The notes under the pieces are model-generated. The model saw only the letters and a program-made list of their open reading frames with translations. It had not been told where the DNA came from and searched no databases. A program made the translations under genes and the position numbers. Shown piece after piece: positions 9,501-16,640 of a DNA stretch of 64,000 bases. The first letter of the stretch is position 1. Each line of letters starts with the position of its first letter. Source of the DNA: Parachlamydia sp. AcF125 (GTDB lineage: Bacteria; Chlamydiota; Chlamydiia; Chlamydiales; Parachlamydiaceae); the NCBI RefSeq assembly GCF_018342475.1, contig NZ_JAEMUD010000001.1, positions 930,001 through 994,000 of the forward strand, read 5' to 3'.

Positions 9501-10967
9501 ACTGTAATGCTGGCGATTTTTTATAATAGCCCAGAAGCGCTTAAAGCACTTTTTAAGCTAGGCGAGCCTGCTCATCACCGGAAATCAAGACCAGCCCTTT
9601 TGTCTGACTCAGCTTACTATACTCACCATGGGCAGGATCCCTCTTATAACCCTGAAGAAAGTTCTTCGGATGAGTCGTCAGAAAGTTCTATCGAAAGAGT
9701 CACAAGTGGAGACAATAGTGATTCGGATAGCTTCAGCTACAGTGAGCTAGAGGAATCGCCTATAGAAAAGTTTTGCGGGCATATAGCTAAATATTGGTCC
9801 GCTGGCTTTTATGAGGAGCCTTATTATGTAGATGACGACGAAGGGGATTGGATTACTAATCCTCGCTTTCAACCTCTTCCCCATAATGATTCGTACCTAC
9901 ATCAAGCCGTTTTGTTAAATCGCAGAGAGTGTTTATCCATACTATTGGAACAATATGAAGAACCGCAGATGCTCAACCTTTGCAATGAGTACAACGAAAC
10001 ACTTTTGCATTTAGGTATCTTAAAGGAAGCAATAGAGGTGGTGAGGCTTTTGCTTGCGAAAGGTGCCTTGGTTGATAGGCCTGACAATTGGGGCGAAACC
10101 CCTCTCCATAATGTGGCTTATACCGGAAATATCCAACTGGCAGAGCTACTTTTACAAAAAGATGCAGGTCCTAATAGATTAAATGAAGCAGGATTGACCC
10201 CTTTGCATATTGCTGTTGCTCGCTTAGATCTACAAATGGTGAAACTGTTCTTAGAGCATCACGGTGACTTATCTATAAGATGTTTTCATTCAGCAGAAGT
10301 AGGAGTCGCCGATATTTTAGAGGAGCTCCCCGACGCACAACAAGAAGAGATGGAAAACTTCGTGATAGGGTTAATTGAGCTTCTCAATTTTGGCTACAAC
10401 CAAGGAATGGATGAACTCAATGAGGACAGTCGAGAAATTGTTGAAGATTTGATGACATTGATTGAGCATCGGGCTCAATTATCTGAATATGCGCCTGATT
10501 GGGATTATTGGGATTCGGAAACAGAATTGGAATATGCTATTAACAATGTCGATTTTGAAATGATTGAAGGACTCGCCTCTTATATTTTAGATGACCCTGA
10601 TCGCATTGAGGAGGTCTTGGAATCAGACGCCTTTACTCACCTTAGGAAAGAGTTGGTGGATGGGTGGATGGATCAGCTCCATGGCACCCAGTATCAAAAT
10701 CTCTTGCTATACGTCTATAATTCTGGTGACCCAGAAGTGTTAACGTGTATTGCACCTATTAATTCTTATATTTTAGATGACCCTGTTCGCATTGCGGAAG
10801 TCTTAGAATCAGAGGATTTTATTGATCTTAGGGAAAAGTTGGTGAAGGCATGGCTTGAAGAGGCTGAGGAAGAACAGTATCAAAAACTTAGAAAATACAT
10901 CCAGGATTCCAAGGACCAAGAAATGTTAGCATGGATTCAAGAATTCGAAGAAGAGAGTGAAGTATAA
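6510..10967 (+). CDS. Giant OTU protease - nuclease-like - STAND ATPase - ankyrin protein
   Basis: A 1485-residue multidomain protein. An OTU cysteine-protease domain (about 50-285) shows GDRDCFFHA with D61 and nucleophile C64, and a late IDHFSG with H277 as likely catalytic histidine. OTU enzymes cleave ubiquitin, so a host target is likely. Residues about 365-410 carry LDDIKLV (D382, D383) and AFQVKYY (Q402, K404), the DD...QxK pattern of PD-(D/E)xK nuclease domains that precede STAND ATPases. A P-loop follows (GDKGIGKS, 665-672) with a Walker B-like LRLIVLDSAE (D720), then a FSHDLFFEHG stretch like the winged-helix end of STAND proteins. Ankyrin repeats lie at about 1150-1255. The C-terminus has a 62-residue unit present twice (SYILDDP...EEVLES). 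The arrangement resembles large reproductive-manipulation toxins of Rickettsiales. The nuclease assignment is the least certain part. No signal peptide is seen; an AAAGG site precedes the ATG. Confidence 0.9.
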   Translation: MSFMGDYLLAWQLQAEEYKKCSQAKSSSAAPRIEGSSQGRQFKRLSQGKEVTYTFREVRGDRDCFFHAVNRKDLNRGSLIRTLNEKAPNDEVRKAFASEIRQFLYLGCTRGHEDPAEQQAFMSLYQEDFGKLIGQLTKSENQLKPSIIQARALLGEEATKGKGPIELAGLLEKMKPSSLLAQKLRSEHLVMLQADEEIIEYCSQESIYRGYVEHYLNQARGYIPFSRRLKGENFKTTIDVINELFHMNIQVFLQDGSRVTKKRSGPTIPISHNGIDHFSGLKKLAPELDMPSRRGDGGEGIPSLNKKVLVDKPSMPLTVSDVLNRMLSSSKPEDFEMESLLQAGYLGIDYQLLVLLAKIAKLLVQNKPFEATFEEKDHGNLDDIKLVIKDEKGGKCKLQAFQVKYYKKSISADLFVNKENGKTIKKSSKNAKMHIGKFFDGWLNLKKKYSELNDEDRESIIYSNSGLDHILEQCVEEGVFCDKFMNGKKSVKLGGRINKGKDFYVLMREQAWSYLETEKLHLEIVKKRDEALFQQFLRSFRFKVGKKDFVHLIKSIIENLSSLHNANSEKAPPAQLFINLYYAIGEWFRHNHVGSRRTPTLTDEVMISLINDSQIRYHDPVVLQGRSQATLWNISDTCEEKTIKREELDDLERAMCKPGLVMVVGDKGIGKSGLVKQALTNRFSLNYLFLAADALIKDPELKKKVLDVSKLKMLRLIVLDSAEALLSLSSNEVRYVIGSLLESGLTVILTLTPDAYHELAIEPVSHLVPVKPLPLNTLLQAFPKLKPYQEVLPLMELATVPFYLKFILEVISQDPGKFVRLINAKNITLEAQLIKQVVKGRSKEVAKERQIAWKHLAVKLAQSRKPTQVEALKQTSIVVGKDDKYVFSHDLFFEHGLMAFWFDEWKASCIKETTLKFWEKLPNFLKFNSPIAVLAKWFTIHKEKLVPNLLKHAEKLSNTPVFGSIIAMVIAAEDKQLLSKLLKYKNEAPMQNPSGSSTVMLAIFYNSPEALKALFKLGEPAHHRKSRPALLSDSAYYTHHGQDPSYNPEESSSDESSESSIERVTSGDNSDSDSFSYSELEESPIEKFCGHIAKYWSAGFYEEPYYVDDDEGDWITNPRFQPLPHNDSYLHQAVLLNRRECLSILLEQYEEPQMLNLCNEYNETLLHLGILKEAIEVVRLLLAKGALVDRPDNWGETPLHNVAYTGNIQLAELLLQKDAGPNRLNEAGLTPLHIAVARLDLQMVKLFLEHHGDLSIRCFHSAEVGVADILEELPDAQQEEMENFVIGLIELLNFGYNQGMDELNEDSREIVEDLMTLIEHRAQLSEYAPDWDYWDSETELEYAINNVDFEMIEGLASYILDDPDRIEEVLESDAFTHLRKELVDGWMDQLHGTQYQNLLLYVYNSGDPEVLTCIAPINSYILDDPVRIAEVLESEDFIDLREKLVKAWLEEAEEEQYQKLRKYIQDSKDQEMLAWIQEFEEESEV

Positions 10968-11070
10968 AGAAAAACAAAGTAAAGCAGACCAATTTCTCCT
11001 GAATGTTCTTACCTCAAGACGATTTTAAGAAAAAGCTTGATTATCTTTAGGAGAATTCAATAGTTTATCC

Positions 11071-11181
11071 CTAGGCGGAAAGGTTATTTTTTTTTGTGTA
11101 ATAGACAAGACTTAATCTGACGCTTTTGATAAATATAGCGTGCATCTTGAGAATTTCTTCTAAGGTCAGATATTTAATCAT
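11071..11181 (-). pseudogene. doc: Truncated Doc (death-on-curing) toxin
   Basis: The ATG overlaps the stop of the RHH antitoxin gene (shared ATGA at 11178-11181), the usual arrangement in such operons. The first residues read MIKYLTLEEILKMH, the typical start of Doc/Fic toxins. After about 36 codons the frame ends at TAG, and no HPFxxGN Fic motif is found downstream. The toxin is therefore a remnant without an active site, leaving the antitoxin as an orphan. Confidence 0.65.
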
Positions 11182-11429
11182 TTTTTAGACAATCTTTTTA
11201 GTACGTCCGCTTTCTCATTGAGCAAACCTTTTAATAATTCATCAAATTCATCTAGCTCAATATCCTTGTGCGTTTTTTTATCTTTTTTGAGGCTAGGTAA
11301 ATGGTCTATCACGAATTGTCTTAAGCTAACTCCTTGTTTGGCCGCTAGCATTTTGAGATAGGTGTGTTGATCTGCAGGAAAATCAACTGTCAAACGAACT
11401 GTATTCTGCTTAGAATGTTGCTGTTTCAT
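11178..11429 (-). CDS. Ribbon-helix-helix antitoxin, orphaned
   Basis: An 83-residue basic protein. NTVRLTVDFPADQHTYLKML reads as the beta strand and first helix of a ribbon-helix-helix DNA-binding fold, followed by GVSLRQFVIDHL. The acidic/charged C-terminus would wrap the toxin. It closely resembles the 82-residue protein at 32649-32897, so the two antitoxins are paralogues that became paired with different toxin types (Doc here, RelE there). The adjacent toxin is truncated. It probably still binds its own promoter, which is inference. Confidence 0.75.
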   Translation of the reverse strand: MKQQHSKQNTVRLTVDFPADQHTYLKMLAAKQGVSLRQFVIDHLPSLKKDKKTHKDIELDEFDELLKGLLNEKADVLKRLSKK

Positions 11430-11474
11430 AACAAAGCCCTCCTTTCTTATAAGGTACCGTATTGCCGCAAATAA

Positions 11475-12270
11475 GTCAATTTTACAAAACCCTCAAAATA
11501 TGACTCCTCAGCAGCTTGCTCAATTAAAGTAAGCTCACTACAACCAAGGTGATAGCGCCGCAGGTAATCTACGCGATGTCAATGCCCAGTTAGAAAGCAT
11601 GATTTTAGGAGGCTTAAATAGCGAGTATGGATTCCCTGCCGGATGGAAGCCAGCGGTAGGCAACTCGAGTCAAAATGCTATGTTGGATGCCTTTTCAGCT
11701 AAAGTGGGAACAAATGCCATTAGCACGGCCCAAGAGATGATTTCCAATGCGAAAACCTTGGCTCTACATTTGCCGAATGTTCCCATGAAAGCCGAGATTT
11801 TGGACTTCATGAAAGTTATCAGCAATGCTTTAACTCAGCTGCAGCAAGAGATTTACCTCATCCAAAATCAGGCTGCCATTAAATCCAAAGACTTAGGAAA
11901 AGCCGAGCTCGATATCCATCTGAACAAACTAGAAAAGCAAAAAGAGGAGCTGAAGAGCCAAAGTAGATCGGGTAAGCCCGGTCTGGGAGTTTTCAATTCG
12001 ATTATGAAGTTCTTAGACCTCATCTCCACTGTTTTATCGATAGCCATTGCCATTTTCAGGATGGGAGTTGGAGCTGGTTTAATCGGTATAGACTTAGTAG
12101 CCGCTGCTATTGCTTACACGTTGGTAGACCAAGTTCTCATTATCAGTGGAAAACGAGGGGTATGAGTTATGCCATGAAAGCCCTGAAAGCTGCCAGTAAG
12201 GCCATTATCCCAGGCGCAGTGCTTCGCAAACGCTTTGTCCATGGCTGGTAACCCCATGGTAGGAATTTGG
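11475..12270 (+). pseudogene. Decayed copB fragment 1
   Basis: Sequence aligning with about 41105-42180 of the intact translocator gene. The first part (NMTPQQLAQLK) meets a stop at 11530. An open frame of 188 codons (11599-12165) then carries SMILGGLNSEYGFPAGWKPAV and the SAKVGTN...QEM part. A central segment is missing. The break lies between two copies of TCAAAATGC that in the intact gene belong to an internal repeat, so the deletion probably arose by recombination between them. The hydrophobic segment is cut short, and more deletions follow to about 12270. The chaperone gene is absent. It lies directly after a divergent RHH/Doc module. Confidence 0.8.
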
Positions 12271-12371
12271 AAATTTTTACTTTATTTTGAATGGTTAACT
12301 TAATTTTTTCTTTACTTAATTTTCGAAGCAGACTAGTTTAAGCATCAAAAAAAAATTAACAAGGATTTGTC

Positions 12372-14453
12372 ATGATCGGTTTAAACGTAAATCAATCAGC
12401 TTACACTTTAACAGGGTTAAGTGGGGAAGCAACAAATAACAGGACATTTGTAAGCCGTAGAGCGCCAACCTTAGCAGACCTAGCTAGAAGAGTTTTTAGA
12501 ATGCATTTTTCAGATAAAAGTGCTTCAGAACTACGCAATCGTTTTTTTACTTTAATCGTAGAAGTATGTGAAAGCGAAAAATGGAACATTCTTTCACAAA
12601 ATAAAAATGAGATTTTTGGCTTCCTGAAAACAGCAGATCAATCTGTTATTATGCATTTCATAAGAAGCGGAAAGATTGAACTTGTTAAAAAAATCGTGAA
12701 AAATAAATTATTTAAAGCCCTAATTGGTACAGAAGAAAACCAGGTAACCCATACAGTGGTAAGAGAGGGATTTCGGGATTTATTGCATCTTTTATTGGCT
12801 GAAGACCTTGCTCACGTGAATGCGCTTGATGAAAGAGGGGCCAATTTGCTTCTGAGTGCCATTGAGGGTGATCAAACAGATTTGATAACAGACTGTTTGG
12901 GATATGGAAATAATCCCAAGCAATATTTTAGTTATATGGGATTTCGCTTGAACTCCCTTTCTTTTGCTATTTATAAAGGATCTACAGAATGTTTAGATAA
13001 GCTTATTCAAAGCTTAAAAGTTTTGAAATCCTCTTTTCCAATCGATTTTTCCGGGCAAATTGAAAACATTGGGACCGTCTTGCATCTAGCGATTCATGCG
13101 GATCAAGCCCATATGCTTGAGCATTTATTAACAAAGTATTACAAATTCACAAAAAAATTAATTGAAACTTGCGACCAGGAGGAGCGAACTCCTTTTATAC
13201 TAGCCGCATACTACGGAAAAGTTAGGATGCTTGAAGCCCTAATATACGCCGGAGCTAGCCTTTTGGCAGAAGATGAGAAGGGGTATAATGCGATGCATTA
13301 TGCAGTTATGGGCAAGCAATCGGAGGCAATTAAGTTTTTACATAAGCGCGGAATGGATGTGAATTCAATTGGTCTTCGTGGGAAAACACCCCTAATGATT
13401 GCTAAGAGGCTTTACAAAGAAACAAGGGATTTAGAGTATAAGAAAAAGATTAAAGTTCTTCTTGAAAATTTATCTGATTACCAAAAAGTTAATCCTTACA
13501 ATCCCCTTGATTACGGTGATTTGCCGCCCGAGAGTTTTGTTTTTCAAAGTTGCATGTCCGCGCCGCCCGCCCTCTCTTCAGACATTATGAATGCATTAGA
13601 AAATTTTTTTAAGATATCGAAAAACCTCAAAAGAATAGGGGGCGTTTTTCATGGAGCATTGGCAGCAACAATTTTGGCAATAGGTGAGGACATCTCTAAA
13701 ATTGACATAAGGCTTGCGGATCTATCAATCAAACAATTACCGGAGAAAAAAATTTGCGATATTCAAAAAAAGCTCGGAACGTTTACCACCACGCATCCAA
13801 TCAGACCAATCTGGTCTTTTTTAAGTAATTTAAAGAATGTTAACGATGGCATTAAGCTGCGCGATCAAATTGACCAACTTATTGGCAAGTATACAGAAAA
13901 AACTCATTGCACATTTGGAGAATTAGCCGAATTAGTTTATTCACAATCAAAAAATACTCACACAAACGAATCTTTCAAGCATTTACATATTATGGTTTTC
14001 GAAGCTAAGGACATGCAAGTCTTGCAAATTAATTCCGAAGAAAAAAAATGGAAAAATTTACTTATTGCTGATGCAGTGGTTGCAGGTATTGCCTTTCCAT
14101 TTTTTATAAGCATCCAAAATCTAAGAAAAAAAAAGAATCAGTGTGTCTTTAATTCAAAATTTTTTTGTATAGGAGGATGGGGATTTATAAATCCTGCAAT
14201 TCAAATGTTTGACCAAAAAAAATATTTATTTAATTGTTTTGAAGACCCTTTTGAGAGTGACTATCATTTTAACAACCGCGTTGTAGGTATACGGATTAAT
14301 CCAAAAAATCCTGCAGAAAAGCAATTAAATGATTTTATGAGGGGAAAACCACTAATTAAAGGGAAAGGTAAAGAAGGAAAGTTAATCGACCAAGAGCGTG
14401 TACTAAAAATTAAAATGGGTAATGTGTATAGAATAGAATGGGGATGCGAGTGA
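12372..14453 (+). CDS. Ankyrin - degenerate patatin-like protein (pseudoenzyme)
   Basis: A 693-residue paralogue of the ankyrin-patatin protein at 16641-18860, alike over nearly its whole length. Ankyrin-like repeats occupy about 100-355 (GTVLHLAIHADQ, TPFILAAYYGK, YNAMHYAVMGK). In the patatin region all three catalytic signatures are lost. The glycine-rich oxyanion loop GGGAKG is replaced by SCMSAPP at about 393, the GxSxG nucleophile elbow is GVFHG at 424-428 with Phe for Ser, and the DGG aspartate region reads IGGWGF near 598. The frame is nevertheless intact, so the protein may keep a binding role. An AAGGA site precedes the ATG. Recent decay without a stop is the alternative. Confidence 0.85.
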   Translation: MIGLNVNQSAYTLTGLSGEATNNRTFVSRRAPTLADLARRVFRMHFSDKSASELRNRFFTLIVEVCESEKWNILSQNKNEIFGFLKTADQSVIMHFIRSGKIELVKKIVKNKLFKALIGTEENQVTHTVVREGFRDLLHLLLAEDLAHVNALDERGANLLLSAIEGDQTDLITDCLGYGNNPKQYFSYMGFRLNSLSFAIYKGSTECLDKLIQSLKVLKSSFPIDFSGQIENIGTVLHLAIHADQAHMLEHLLTKYYKFTKKLIETCDQEERTPFILAAYYGKVRMLEALIYAGASLLAEDEKGYNAMHYAVMGKQSEAIKFLHKRGMDVNSIGLRGKTPLMIAKRLYKETRDLEYKKKIKVLLENLSDYQKVNPYNPLDYGDLPPESFVFQSCMSAPPALSSDIMNALENFFKISKNLKRIGGVFHGALAATILAIGEDISKIDIRLADLSIKQLPEKKICDIQKKLGTFTTTHPIRPIWSFLSNLKNVNDGIKLRDQIDQLIGKYTEKTHCTFGELAELVYSQSKNTHTNESFKHLHIMVFEAKDMQVLQINSEEKKWKNLLIADAVVAGIAFPFFISIQNLRKKKNQCVFNSKFFCIGGWGFINPAIQMFDQKKYLFNCFEDPFESDYHFNNRVVGIRINPKNPAEKQLNDFMRGKPLIKGKGKEGKLIDQERVLKIKMGNVYRIEWGCE

Positions 14454-14759
14454 TTTTTTCTTAGATTGGAATTATTGCTTAAATCATCACATAAGAATTG
14501 CAGTTCATTCTTTACTAAATCAATAGAAGAACAAGAGCTGCTAAAAAAGTTAAGGAGGAGAGAAAACGCTTAAATGACCAATCCCCTCAAAACCCGGAGT
14601 ACCACCCTCAATACCCCTTAGCTGAACTTTGGAGAGAGGTTGAATACCAGTCAAAGCGACCAAAGCATAGCTAGTACTGTAGTGGTAATAGACCATAAAC
14701 CCTCTTTGGAAGATATTCTCAGATGTGGTGGATGAGCGTTCCCCGATTTCTTGAAATTT
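14454..14759. other. Intergenic, no supported gene
   Basis: AT-rich then mixed sequence between the degenerate patatin gene and IS256 debris. I see no open frame with recognisable features. Confidence 0.4.
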
Positions 14760-15420
14760 CTATGCTACCTGCTCTTTTTCTTTGACTTCTCCGCCATCCT
14801 TAAACTTGGTTCCATTTATAACCTTTTCTATTAATTCATGTCTTCTAAGTCTTCTCCAATGTTTTTCAGCAGTTGTAGCTAACTTGTATACCATAGTAAG
14901 CGTACAAATCCTAGATCCACATCCCTTGGTTTGCTTTGTCCGATGCCTGATTTTGGCAAAAGTCGATTCTATAGGATTAGCCGTGCCAATATGCCCCCAG
15001 TGCATCGCTGGGAAATCATAAAAAGCCATTAAAGCTTCTTTGTCTTTCATCAGACGTTCGCAAGCTTTTGGATATTTAGCCTCATAAAGACACACAAAGG
15101 CCTCAAATGCTTTAAATCCTTTCTCCTTAGCATAGGGGCTATATAAGTCTCGTGGATCATCTTCTTGGCATTGATTTGGGCACTTTCTGGCATTTTATCT
15201 AAAATATTTGCTGTTTTATGCACCCAGCATCTTTGCTCGCGAGTTTTGGAAATTCTTTTTCCATGGCTGCCCAAAATCCTAAAGCGCCATCGCTCACAGC
15301 TAGATGAGGTGCCTGCTGCAATCCACGTCGCTTTAAATCCTGCAAGGCTTCTTTCCAAGATAGCTTGCTTTCTCTTATCCCATGGAGCAGACGAATAGCA
15401 GGCCTACCCAAATAAGGCGC
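14760..15420 (-). pseudogene. IS256-family transposase fragment
   Basis: Minus-strand frames carry the C-terminal half of a mutator-type transposase: SWKEALQDLKRRGL, HLAVSDGALGFWAA, QRCWVHKTANILDKMP, FYDFPAMHWGHIGTANPIES and KVINGTKFKDGGE. These are hallmark IS256 stretches including the second catalytic Asp region. It is split by frameshifts near 15080-15200 and 15230, and its N-terminal half is missing where an IS5-family fragment of opposite orientation begins. Confidence 0.85.
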
Positions 15421-15934
15421 CTCAAGACCGGTAGAAAAGAGGCTCCCACTGCAGCCATTGTCGATAGTCAATCTGTCAAAACGACAGAAAAAGGGGGGCT
15501 CAAAGGCTATGACGGAACCAAGAAAATTAAGGGAAGAAAAAGGCATCTTTTGGTGGATACACAAGGAAACCTAATAGGAGCCTTAGTCAATGCAGCAAGC
15601 GCAAAAGACGGCCTTAGTCTAATCGAACTTATCCAAAAAAAGGCCTATCCTTCCTACGCTAAAACTTATTTATGGCGATTTAGCTTATCGCCGCAACGAG
15701 GTCTACCGTCTTTTAAATGCGGGTTCATCAGGATTGTCTTGCTGAAGCCCTAGCCTATTTGCGTTCTCAACCCTCCTTTCGCGCATTCAGCCTAGGCGAT
15801 GGGTGGTAGAGCGCACACTCGCTTGGATCTCTAAGCATAGACGGTTGAGTAAAGATTATGAACATTTGCCAGAGGGCAGCGAATCATATCTATATGCAGC
15901 CATGGCTGTGACTACTCTAAAGAAAATTACTTAA
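15405..15934 (+). pseudogene. IS5-family (IS427-like) transposase, C-terminal part
   Basis: Plus-strand frame with AAIVDSQSVKTTEKGG, GYDGTKKIKGRKRHLLVDT and GALVNAASAKDG, the DDE core of IS427-group enzymes. After a frameshift near 15665-15780 the end continues as [26 protein letters not shown] to a stop at 15934. The N-terminal third is absent, cut at the join with IS256. Nonfunctional. Confidence 0.85.
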
Positions 15935-15960
15935 ACAAATGTAAAAATGAGTCTTTGAAA

Positions 15961-16552
15961 CACTTTCTTATCTTAAGGTCCACAACTTTTGAAATACCTC
16001 TGTCATGAAACAGATGGTTTCATCGGCTGGAAATTTTTCGTTAAGCTTTTGATACTCGGCTATTTACTCTTTTTGTTGTTGCTGATCGGCATTTCCTGGC
16101 TCAATAGCTAGTTTTTTGTAAGAAAAGCCGTGCCGCTGAAGTCCATTTCTTATGCCGCGAATGGTATATGTTATCTTAAAAGTTAGCTGGATATAAGCGA
16201 CGATATCCTTGACGTAGAGATGGGCGTGCGCTTGCAGATGATCCTCAAGTTGCCTGGATTGGTTAGAAGAGAGTTTTTCTACGGAACTGCCACTCTTCGG
16301 GCGCAATTTTTTCAAAGCTCTATATTTGTCAGTATAATTGCGAATGGCTTCATTAGGCAGCAATAAGACCTCGGCAATTTCCTGAAAAGTCCAACCCTTG
16401 CCATAAAGGAGCACAGCCTTGATTCTATCACAGATGCGTTTATCACGTTTTTTTTTATGCTGAGCATGTAGCTGCAATCTTTCTTCTTCTGTTAAAGAAT
16501 TCATGCCCTCCTTTTGAATGCAAGGAATATTTTTCGGAAGAAAAACTTTCAT
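15961..16552 (-). pseudogene. IS630-family transposase, N-terminal part
   Basis: A 162-codon frame (16064-16552) gives the helix-turn-helix half of an IS630 transposase (TEEERLQLHAQHKKKRDKR, GWTFQEIAEVLLL, DIVAYIQLTF). It continues in another frame into WIAEYQKLNEKFPADETICFM and stops exactly before the catalytic Asp stretch seen in the 29 kb copy (MDGVHPTHN). The DDE half is deleted, and the break carries the short motif also found at 20012 and 29004. Confidence 0.85.
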
Positions 16553-16640
16553 TCACAAACGGTACAGGTGAATTTTGTTTACATATTTTTTATTGTAAAG
16601 TAATTTTAATAATTTTAGTCGAAATTTGGAAGGAGTAGTT

